This document shows positions 46,305 through 54,701 of a stretch of DNA of 64,000 nt, piece after piece. Source of the stretch: Oncomelania hupensis (lineage: Eukaryota; Mollusca; Gastropoda; Littorinimorpha; Pomatiopsidae); contig CM072515.1 of assembly GCA_036898135.1 (NCBI GenBank), positions 55,423,736-55,487,735 of the forward strand, read 5' to 3'. The stretch's first letter is position 1. The number at the start of each line of letters is the position of its first letter. The notes under the pieces are model-generated. The model ran no database searches. It saw nothing but the letters and a program-made list of their open reading frames with translations, and had not been told where the DNA came from. The translations under genes were made by a program, and so were the position numbers.

Positions 46305-48385
46305 CTAAGGTCGTAGGGGCACCACAGATGATCGTTTAACCAGCATACTCCATCTTTCTCTGTTCTCAGCAGCCCTGATGGCTTCGCTCAGTGTCAAACC
46401 AGTCCATTCTCGAATGTTGTCCTCCCACCTCTTTTTCGGTCTCCCTCTTCTTCTACCTCCTTGCACTGTGCCTTGCAGAATAGTCTTTGCAAGGCCTGAT
46501 GATCTGGTGACGTGGCCATACCATCGGAGTTTCCGTTTCTTCACCACTGTGAGCAGGTCATCGTGTTGTCAAATGGCTTGTGTGATGGTCTGTCGGACTT
46601 CGTCGTTGGTGATGTGTTGGGTATAGGAAATGCCCAGAAGTCTTCTGTAGCACCTTATCTCCATGCTTTGTATTCTTCGTTGTAGATCTGCTGTGAGGGT
46701 CCATGCTTCGCAAGCATATAGGAAGATGGAGATGACAAGGGAGCGCAGCAGTCTTACTTTGGAATGTAGAATGATGGTTCTGTCTTTCCAAATGCTTCAA
46801 CCTTGTCAGGGCAGCAGTTGTTTGTGCGATCCTGGAGAGGACTTCCTGTCGGGACCCCTTGTCTGATACAATGGCTCCTAAATATTTGAAGCTATGCACT
46901 GTGTTGAGGGATTGGCCTTGGACTTTGATGTCCGTGTTGATGCCATTGGTGTTGTTGGTCATCATTTCGGTCTTCTCTGCACTTATTTCAATTCCACAAG
47001 CTTTGGAGGTGGTGTCAAGCCTCTGTACCAGCTGTTCAAGTTCTTGTTCCTCTCTAGCCAATCCATCAATGTCATCCGCAAAACGAAGATTGGAGATTGC
47101 TCTACCCCCTATGCTGACTGTGCCTTCGTGATCTGCAAGAGCATCTGACATGATGCGCCCTAGGAAGATGATGAAGGGTGTTGGGGAGAGTAGGCATCCT
47201 TGACGCACACCGATTGTTGTTCTGAACCAGTTCCCGATGGCGCTGTTGTGGAGGACTGCACTGGTAGCCTTGTCATACAGGTTTTTGATGACTTCAATAA
47301 TTTTAGGTCTGATGTTGTACGCTTTCATTGTTGCCCATAGAGCTGCATGCCAGACTCGGTCAAACGTTTTCTTGAAGTCTATGAACACATGATATAGATG
47401 TTGTTGGTGCTGTAGGTATTTCTCACAGATTATTCTGAGGTTGAAAATCTGTTCAGTGGTACTTCGCCCTGCCCTGAATTCTGCTTGTTCTTCAGCTATG
47501 ATTTGTTCAGCTTGGGGTTTCAACCTGTTGAGTAATATTTTCAGGAGGACCTTGCTGGGATGGATGATGAGGCTGACGGTGCGGTAATTTTCACACTCCT
47601 GAAGGTTACCTTTTTTGGGAAGAGTGATGACAAGCGACTGGGCACATGGTATAGGCCACTCTCCACTCTGCCAGATCTTGTTACAGATAATGGTGAGGGC
47701 ATCAATCATCGCTTCTCCTCCTGCTTGTAGCAGTTCCGCGGGTATGTTGTCCACTCCCGCTGACTTCCCTTTCTTTAGCGATTGCACTGCTGCCTCAACT
47801 TCTTCCCGGAGAATTGGGAGGATTTCTTCTTCTCTGTTCTCGGGACATGCTAGAACTGATGGGTCTCCATTTGGTGTATGGTTGTAAAGGTCAGAGCAGT
47901 ACTCTGTCCATCTGTCCAAGACTTCTTGTTCTTCTGTAAGGCATATGCCAGACTTGCTTTGGATCGTGGAGACTTTGGGCTGTTTGAAACTTGTCAGCCG
48001 CTTTACAGTCTGGTAGGCCTTCTTGCTGTTGTTCTTGTTCAGACTGTTCTCTATTTCCTGGCATTGATCTTCTATCCAGTTATTCCTTTGCTGTGCGCAT
48101 GCCTTTTCGGATGTCATTGTTGATTTTTCGGTAGAAATCAGCTCCCTGTGAGTTGTTCTTTTTCTTTCTTTTTTTAATCTCTCTTCGTTTATCACACAGA
48201 TCCAAAAGTTCAGGTGTGATCCACGGCTTCTTCTTTGGTCGGTGCTTGCCAAGGATCTCAGTGGCGCCATCTGTCACAGCTGAGTTGAAGGTGGTGGTCA
48301 TGGTGTTAACATCTACTTCACCAGCCCCCAAAATGAGCAGTGGTGCAAATTTCCCTTCAATTGTGGCCTGAAATAGTTCTGCCAC
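46305..48385 (-). pseudogene. LINE reverse transcriptase region
   Basis: The longest frame (46558-48270) runs from a linker rich in Lys/Arg through KKGKSAGVDNIPAELLQ, SLIIHPSKVLLKILL, IDFKKTFDRVWH (motif A), GVRQGCLLSPTPF (motif B) and LRFADDIDGL (catalytic). The C-terminal part continues in other frames: VKKRKLRWYGHVTRSSG and KKRWEDNIREWTGL end at 46305. The catalytic aspartates are intact. Frameshifts near 48270, 46800 and 46550 make this copy inactive without repair, but it is the best-preserved member of the family in the window. Confidence 0.88.
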
Positions 48386-48417
48386 CTCCGGGTCTTGCAG
48401 TTTGTCCAGGTCGAACT

Positions 48418-49535
48418 TCAGTCTAGTGCAGTATTTACTCTCTTCACGTGGAGCCGGAAAGACATCATCAAGAGATCGTGGTCACTTCCGATGTCTGCTC
48501 CTGGAAAAGTGCGTGTCCTGCCAATGTTGATGCTTGATCTGAAGCGTTTCTTGACCATGATGTAGTCTATTTGGTTGTGATGCTCCCCCCTGGGAGTGTG
48601 CCATGTCCATCGTCTGGAGTTTTTGTGGAGACCAAGCGTGTTTGCCAGTGCCAGATTGTCGTATCTGGCAAACTCCAAGAATCTCAGACCCCTGTCATTT
48701 GTCTCGTTGTTGCAGTGGGGTCCACATGTGTCTCCCCAGTTGTGGTGCGCATCTTGGCCAACCTTGGCATTCCAGTCGCCTTGCACTATGACTATGTCCT
48801 TCTTCGGCACTTGGTCAAGGACCGCCTGTAGATTTTCATAAAAATCCTCCACTTCGCTGTCGTCATAGTCTGATATTGGGGCATAGGTCTGGATGATGGT
48901 GATGTTGAAAGGGGCTGCTCTCAGGCGGATGGTAATGAGTCTACTGGGCGGCAACCCATGACAGTGGCTAGAATGTTCTTGTGGACCAAGAATCCAACGC
49001 CGTGTTCGTGCCTGTCATCTCTACCGCTGAAATAGAGCTTGTGGCCTTTGTCTGTCGTTGTTTCACCTAGGCCTTTCCAGCGCAGTTCGCTAATGCCTAG
49101 AACGTTCCATCGATAGCGGTCCAACTCGTGGGCCAGTTCTTCTAATTTTCCTTCCGCAGTTAGGGTCCTGACATTCCAGGTTCCTATGACGATGTTGTTT
49201 CTCGTGCGGATCTTGCTAAATTGTCCATCAGTAGCATACTTAACACCTCCGTCCTGGTGGCCAACGGAAGGCGCGGTCCTTGAGCCGTGCGACGACCTAT
49301 CCGGTATGGAATTAGTGGATAGTGTCATCATGCATGTAGTGTGTCTTGGGCAAAAAAGGACCTGGCGGTGCCCAATCCTCTCCAGGCTGTTGGGCACAGC
49401 CGAAATCCACGAATACAGTGTGGTTCGCCTTGGCCCCGAGCACGTGGTCGTTGAACCTGTAGCAACGTGAGGTTTCTCGCCCTGGCCGGTGACTTCTGTG
49501 TAGAAGACTTTCGCCCAGTGATGCCGTGCTAACAT
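48418..49535 (-). pseudogene. LINE endonuclease region
   Basis: Two overlapping frames (48921-49535 and 48418-48954). The first holds NIVIGTWNVRTLTAEGK, LGISELRW and HGVGFLVHK; the second IIQTYAPIS, VQGDWNAKVG, IDYIMVKK and GSDHDLLM. These are the APE-type endonuclease blocks with Asn, Asp and His catalytic residues. A frame change near 48940 and another near 48420 separate it from RT. The N-terminal 95 or so codons show no domain. Confidence 0.87.
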
Positions 49536-49667
49536 TACCCCTGTTAGTCGCCTCTTACGACACGCCGGGAAACGTTGGGCCTATTCTATTCAGTGCCCGA
49601 ACCCACAAACAAACAGCAACAAATATATTACAGACACACAACAAGGGCAACAAAATACAAGACATAC

Positions 49668-49800
49668 ACATGGTGTAAAGGCAGGAAGATCGCTACAATA
49701 GGAAACTGAAAGGAAAATAGTTTTGTATTTTTAAAATTAAATTGGCTGCATCTAATATTATTTTGAAGGGAGAGCAAAAAAACCCATGACTCCTGCATAC
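49668..49800 (-). repeat. SINE middle fragment
   Basis: A CATGGTGTAAAGG...GGAAGATCGCTA segment and GGCTGCATCTAATATTATTT match the central part of the SINE at 16.8-17.0 kb in the same orientation. It is diverged and partial, inside the TIR element. Confidence 0.5.
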
Positions 49801-50360
49801 CAACCCAGGAATATTAAGTGAATAATGGCTAAAAACAATAAACAGGCACACATATACACTCACTGTAACTGCCGCACCCACATCTTACAAAACCCAACTT
49901 ATGTGACTCATCTCGTCAGACTTTTTAACAAAGAAACGAAACGGCCTATGGGACTTACTTGGTTTGGTGAATTTTGAAAACAAGGATTTACTTAATAATA
50001 AACTGACAAAACCAAGCGGATTTGACTTACTTGGTTTTGTGAATTTTTTTAACAAGGATTTAATTCAATAATAAACTGACAAAACCAAGCGGGTGACTTG
50101 CTTGGTTTTGTCATGTTCTCAACAAAGATCTATCTCAAGAATAATCTGACAAAACAAAGCAAGTCCACAAATAGCCTTAAAACATCAAATCTATCAAACA
50201 TTTCTTTAACATTCAAGGTATGCACTCTTAAATCGAGGAATTGCATTATAATATGCCCTTAAACTTCCAGAAACGATCGCGTAATATAGCGCAACACAAA
50301 ACGTCGATTTTCTCGAAAGTAGGTTTTGTGGACTTGCTCGGTTTTGTCAGTTCACGGCAG

Positions 50361-51256
50361 AACGTTTTTAAATGTCTTTGTACAATAGTAAACAATTCTT
50401 GTGACCATTTAGGTAAATATCCTTTATGAAACGTATGTCTAGATTGAGCAATGCGAACTCGATCACCTATAGAAAACTTGGGTGAAGAAGATCTGACAGT
50501 TTTATTGTCCAAAACTTTTGCATACAAAGCTTCATAAACACAATGAATGTTATCAGATGACACGAGGCGCGGCTGGGTTTTAATTGATCGATGATATGTT
50601 GAGTTATAACTATCTAATAACTCTTGTAACACATCTACATAACGGCGTGTATTGTGATGCGTAAAATATCGATACATTTTTCCTTTTAATGTACGATTAA
50701 ATCGTTCCACCACGGCTGCCTTAATGTCTTCATTTTCTGAAGTAAAATGATGAATTTTGTTTTTCTTTAAAAACGTTTGAAATGGTTTATTTTTAAATTC
50801 TGTTCCTTTATCAGTTTGTAAGTGACGTGGAGACTTTGGGCTCTGTCGTAAAATGTCAGCAAAAGCATCGATTAAAGCCGCGCTCGTTTTATTTTTGAGT
50901 GCGCGAGCATAAGCCACTTTAGAAAACACATCAATTACTGTTAAAATATAACGATGACCCGAGTTGACGTTTTTAAAACGTGATAAGTCACATAAGTCTG
51001 CTTGCCACTGATCAAATGGTCCAGAGACGACTATGGATCGTCGAAGAAACTTTTGCCAGGTAGGGTGATGAAGAGTGTAGGTATCTTGTTGTTGTAACCA
51101 TTGTTTTAATCTGGCTTTGTGTTGGGGTGAAGTAGAGGCATGACGTAAATAGGCGCTGGCTCCGCTATAAGCCCCTGGGTAGGCCGGATAAAAATATTCT
51201 TTTTTCCATATAGATTCTATGGACTTTTGGGCTGCATGTTGTCGTTTTCGAGCCAT
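50361..51256 (-). pseudogene. Polinton integrase, catalytic part
   Basis: Starts at the ATG at 51256 (MARKRQ). The retroviral-type DDE core is complete: QADLCDL (D about 87), LQTDKGTEF (D about 149) and AAVVERFNRTL (E about 184), close to DD35E spacing. A C-terminal RV-I-type strand follows, with FSIGDRVRIAQSR and PKWSQELFTI. The TIR element interrupts the frame just after this, and the chromodomain is at 45526-45743. Integrase cuts the target and joins the element ends, giving the 6-bp duplication seen here. It slightly overlaps the upstream gene, as if co-transcribed. Confidence 0.9.
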
Positions 51257-52002
51257 GATTCCCAAGCCAAAGTTTTCTTGAGTGTTTTTTTGGCTTGTTT
51301 CTTTTTCTTTTTGGTTGAACTTTTGGATGTGTCATTGTCATCAAACATAGATGATGGAGATGGTGGTGGTGTAGCCCTGATGTCGTCAGCAAACACTTGA
51401 TGATACCGTTGAATATTTCCTAAATATTGTCGAGGGATGTTGGTTTGTTTTAAACCTTGGGCAAAAACACACCAGCCCGCAGGTGGTGGTAACAACTGTC
51501 TAGCTTTGGTGGAATGTAGAACATCATGAACTAGATCCACGATGTTTGTGTAAGGAATGATGTTGTCGCGCCACACAAGATTGCCTTGACTGGTATACGT
51601 CATCACATCATTGTCTTTTAAATGCTGCATCAATTTACGCCCTTTGCTACGAAGACTTGCGGGAAGACTATGAACAACTTCTTCAGTCATATCAGCTATT
51701 GTTGCTGGTGTTGGGAGTGAAGCTGCTGCTGACGCTGCTGCTGTATCTGTTGATGTAGACGGTTGAGACTGATAGTGATACTGATCTTGATAAGAAAGAT
51801 ATCGTTGCAATAGTTGTTGATAAGCTCGCAGTTTTTGTTCCGTATTGAGTGAAGGCGATTGTAATATAATAGTCATTTGTTTATCCAAATCACTCAGCTG
51901 ATTTACAATAGGTGATGTAGGAGGCTCCGGTCGCAATGATGCGGATAAAGGTGCCATGTTCTCACTCACTGGAACGAGTTTCATTTTGATGGCGTGTTGC
52001 AT
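51217..52002 (-). CDS. Conserved Polinton hypothetical protein
   Basis: An intact 261-codon frame from the ATG at 52002. It has LSDLDKQMTIILQSPSLNTEQKLRAYQQLLQRYL-type helices (about residues 37-70), an Ala/Ser/Thr-rich linker (about 80-105), then a domain with LMQHLKDNDVMTYTSQGN, IPYTNIVDLVHDVL and GWCVFAQGLKQTNIPRQYLG, and a Lys-rich tail (KKKKKQAKK). I recognise it as a protein of unknown function that recurs next to Polinton and adintovirus integrase genes. The basic tail suggests nucleic-acid or capsid contact (inference). Its 3' end overlaps the integrase start by about 40 bp. Confidence 0.65.
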   Translation of the reverse strand: MQHAIKMKLVPVSENMAPLSASLRPEPPTSPIVNQLSDLDKQMTIILQSPSLNTEQKLRAYQQLLQRYLSYQDQYHYQSQPSTSTDTAAASAAASLPTPATIADMTEEVVHSLPASLRSKGRKLMQHLKDNDVMTYTSQGNLVWRDNIIPYTNIVDLVHDVLHSTKARQLLPPPAGWCVFAQGLKQTNIPRQYLGNIQRYHQVFADDIRATPPPSPSSMFDDNDTSKSSTKKKKKQAKKTLKKTLAWESWLENDNMQPKSP

Positions 52003-52008
52003 TTTTTA

Positions 52009-52344
52009 TTATTGTTGTGGTTGTGGAAACAAACCACCTAGCAGTTGTGTAGCTAATGGTAGCAGTAGTTGTAGAAATTCTCCTTTTTGAATTAATTTTT
52101 GTCGTTTGGCCGTGTTTGATTTAGGCGCTATCAAACGGCGAAGCTTGTGTTTATGACGAGCCCATCGTTGTTTCTGACCACGCGATAGTGTAACGTGTCC
52201 TTTAAGTACATTATGTACCATCTCACACAAACAATTAATAACACGAGGTTGTTTCAACAGTTGTTGGCGCTGATGTTTTTTTTTAGCTCATAATAAAGGA
52301 ATCAAAGGTTGAAGTCGAGTCTGAGCACGATGTGTCTTCGCCAT
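52009..52344 (-). pseudogene. Small basic Polinton protein with hydrophobic tail
   Basis: A frame from the ATG at 52344, with one in-frame TGA at codon 19 (52288-52290). After this comes VINCLCEMVHNVLKGHVTL, a Lys/Arg-rich segment (RGQKQRWARHKHKLRRL) and a C-terminal KLIQKGEFLQLLLPLATQLL hydrophobic end. A basic stretch followed by QKG-x-FL-x-LLLP-type tail is a frequent small Polinton protein; it has been compared with adenovirus core proteins, a link I treat as tentative. It lies between the ATPase and the hypothetical protein, all co-oriented. Confidence 0.6.
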
Positions 52345-52390
52345 TGTAGTCTTTTTTCATCTGAATGCCTGATAAAGGATGACACACTTT

Positions 52391-53032
52391 TTATATATTG
52401 TTTTTAGGAATATAGACAATCGGATGTGAAGCAAAAACATGAGTGCGCACACGATAGGATTCAGGGGTTTGTTGTTTAAAATCTAAAAAGAGATATCCGT
52501 AAGCCTCTCGGGTTGCATCTTGATAGGCCTCACGTAAAAAATGATGCCGTTTAGGAAAAGTTTGCATAGCCAAGTGTAAAATTTGATCCACAGATCGTGG
52601 ATTTTTACCCAACCATAGACAATGTGCATTTAATGAAATCGTCCGATGATGTTTGCTAGTATGAAATATATTTTGTACCATATAAGCAATACTTATATTT
52701 CCGTGATGACATTTTTAAATAAAAAATTCAGCCACACGCTGTTCCATCACAGGATTATCCATATGATCATCTACCACCAGTAAGGTCGGAATAGTTGAAT
52801 CAAAGTCCAATCCATCTAAACTTTCTACAAAATCAATAGATACGGGACTTGTCTCTCGTAGCTGTCTAAATAAGTCTTGATATTGATGATAGACATACAC
52901 CACTTTTTCAACGGGCGGTTGAATGTTGGTCTTACAATGTTTAATCAATTGGGCAATAAAAAATGTTTTACCACAGCCTGAAGGACCAGCGAGAAGGAAC
53001 GAAAAGGGATGTTGTAAATAACGCACATCCAT
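52391..53032 (-). pseudogene. FtsK/HerA-type packaging ATPase
   Basis: Starts at the ATG at 53032. Walker A is GPSGCGKT (residues 16-23) and Walker B is TLLVVDD (83-89). An in-frame TAA (52715-52717) follows Glu-Phe-Phe; the same reading frame continues with HHGNIS, an NIFHTSK segment, then DATREAYGYLFLDFKQ and ends VYIPKNNI at 52391. These are the A32-like DNA-packaging ATPase blocks shared by Polintons, adintoviruses and virophages. At about 213 codons the length is normal. Only the single stop breaks it. It lies just downstream of polB. Confidence 0.88.
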
Positions 53033-53414
53033 GATGAGTCACAATCACTCCACTAATTTAAAAAAAACAAACAAAAAAAAGTTAGAGGTCAAGCGCTATG
53101 GTAGACACACCGTCTGATAATACCTTTCTTTTGGTATAAAGATAAGACAATCCCCTTTTGGGTTGTACATAGGTTCGCATCACATTTTGTTGGTCAAGGC
53201 GAAAACCAGGATTAATCACATGATGCGGCTTTTGTGAAGTTAATACGGTATGAAAGTTGGAAATGGTTAACGGGTTGCAGCATTTTTGCACGCCTTTGCA
53301 AGATACCTTAGTGGTTTTATGGGTGCTACACGCATAGCTTTTGGGAGCCAAAGAAATAATTTTATCCGCTTTAGCTTCCAGTTTCCATAACCCTGGCTCT
53401 CGGGTTTGATGCTT

Positions 53415-53720
53415 ATGGGCGGCAATACAGCATGGGGGTGGCGGTGATAGTATTGGTAGTGGTGATGGTTGTCCAGGCAACAGCGGCGGCGGTGGCGGCA
53501 GAGTGTGGGCTGCGGCGGTGGTAGTGGTAGTGGTAGTGGCGGTGGTAGGCGTCGACGATAGAGTGCGGGCTGCGGTGAGCGGCAGAGGCGGTAGCGGGCG
53601 GCCGGCAGCAGGCCCGGCAGCGGGCGGCAGAGGCAGCGGCGGCAATAATGATGATGGCCCCGGCAGAGATAGTACAGGTGATGGTGATGGTCGTGATGGT
53701 CTATCGTTGTTTTTGTGTGT
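53415..53720 (-). repeat. Proline/threonine-rich in-frame expansion in polB
   Basis: GGC/GGT-rich DNA that on the minus strand encodes about 100 residues of Pro, Thr, Ala and Ser with no stop, between motif C and the conserved GLWKLEAKAD region where relatives have a short linker. The surrounding polymerase stays in frame. Confidence 0.75.
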
Positions 53721-54131
53721 TTGGCAATAGCGGGTAGGCAGCCATTCGTCCCGATGTGTGTTGAAATGATCTCTTCGATCAGGACGAATAACGTCTTCTA
53801 AAGTCTCCCCACTCAATGCCAAATACAAAGAGTCTGTGTCACAGGTGATCAGTTGGTAGTCACGTCGTTCAATATAAAAGTCAATAAAATTGTAATAAAA
53901 TTGAAGAAGTTTGAGTTTTGCATACCCGTACACAAATATTCCAATTTGTAGAGGTAGATTTTGTTCGATGGTGGTCAGTCGACACTCTACCTCGTAATAA
54001 TCATCTTGCACGGGTATGCATCTTTTAAAATTGGGATCGTGAATAGCTTTGGTGGCGCCCTTCTCATCAGTGATGAATGCCTTGGTATGTCGATCACGCC
54101 GCATCAGTGTTCGTCCATATGAGCTGTTGCC

Positions 54132-54701
54132 CTGTATAAAACAAAAAAATTAAAAAATGAGCCCCTCAAAAATAAAATACGCGCGCACGCGCGCGTACGC
54201 ACGTCATCATCGCTGCATGGGGTGCGTGTTTTTTTTAAACATATTTCCTTGTATTTTCGCGTGCAGTCTTAAAATTTGTTGGCAAGTGTGCGTACGCGCG
54301 CTCGCGCGTATGCGTGTGCAGACACTGCATACAATGAACGCCCACGTCATCGCTGCACGGGGTACGTGTTTTTTTTTTCAACGTATTTCATTGTATTTTG
54401 GCGTGCAGTTTTAAAAATTTGTGCGTGCAGCATTATAAAACACGCGTGCAGACATTGCATGCATGCGCACACACGTCATCATCGCTGCACGGGGTGTGCG
54501 TTTTTTTTTCCAACGTATTTCCTTGTATTTCTGCGTGCAGTTTTAAAAATTTGTGCGTGCACCATTATAAAATGCGTGTGCCGACACTGCACACATCATC
54601 ATCGCTGCACGGGGTGTGTGGTTTTTTTTTCAACATATTTCCTTGTATTTTGGCATGCAGTTGTTTTAGAAACATCCGCATGATAAAAAAAAGGGACTCA
54701 C
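54132..54701 (-). other. Predicted polB intron 2
   Basis: On the minus strand the donor is GTGAGT directly after a Lys-Leu-Val end and the acceptor is TTTTATACAG directly before the Asn-Ser-x-Tyr-Gly motif B. Length 570 bp, phase 0. The open frame is conserved on both sides and the interior is non-coding tandem repeat. Both splice sites are canonical. Confidence 0.75.
54160..54665. repeat. ~125-bp minisatellite within polB intron
   Basis: Four copies of a unit containing CATCGCTGCACGGGGTGYG, a T8-9 run, a TATTTCCTTGTATTTT segment, GCGTGCAG and CACTGCA. Copies begin near 54200, 54345, 54478 and 54598. CG-rich GCGCGCACGC stretches mark the first copies. Confidence 0.85.

Larger units (their letters stand above)
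46270..49606 (-). mobile_element. RTE-type LINE, near full length
   Basis: 3.34 kb on the minus strand, full size for RTE elements. It is flanked by AAACAAACA (46261-46269 and 49607-49615), a target duplication of nine or so bases, and ends in a GGATA repeat tail (about 46272-46292 on the plus strand as CCTAT). It encodes APE endonuclease then reverse transcriptase. It is the same family as 13.4-16.3 kb but retains about 0.3 kb more at the 5' end. Frameshifts and stops break the single ORF expected of an active copy, although one 570-codon stretch survives. Confidence 0.92.
45744..50360. mobile_element. Unclassified TIR DNA element, 4-bp TSD AACG
   Basis: Inserted in the integrase gene. The left end CTGCCGTGATTTGACAAAAC and the right end (reverse complement CTGCCGTGAACTGACAAAAC) are inverted repeats of at least 34 bases, flanked by AACG (45740-45743 and 50361-50364). 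Removing the LINE inside leaves about 1.27 kb without transposase. The TGACAAAACCAAG/CTTGGTTTTGTCA motif recurs internally as palindromes (about 45918, 46013, 50022, 50078, 50140), so it is built of nested inverted repeats. The TSD length would fit several DNA transposon superfamilies; I cannot choose. Confidence 0.75.
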
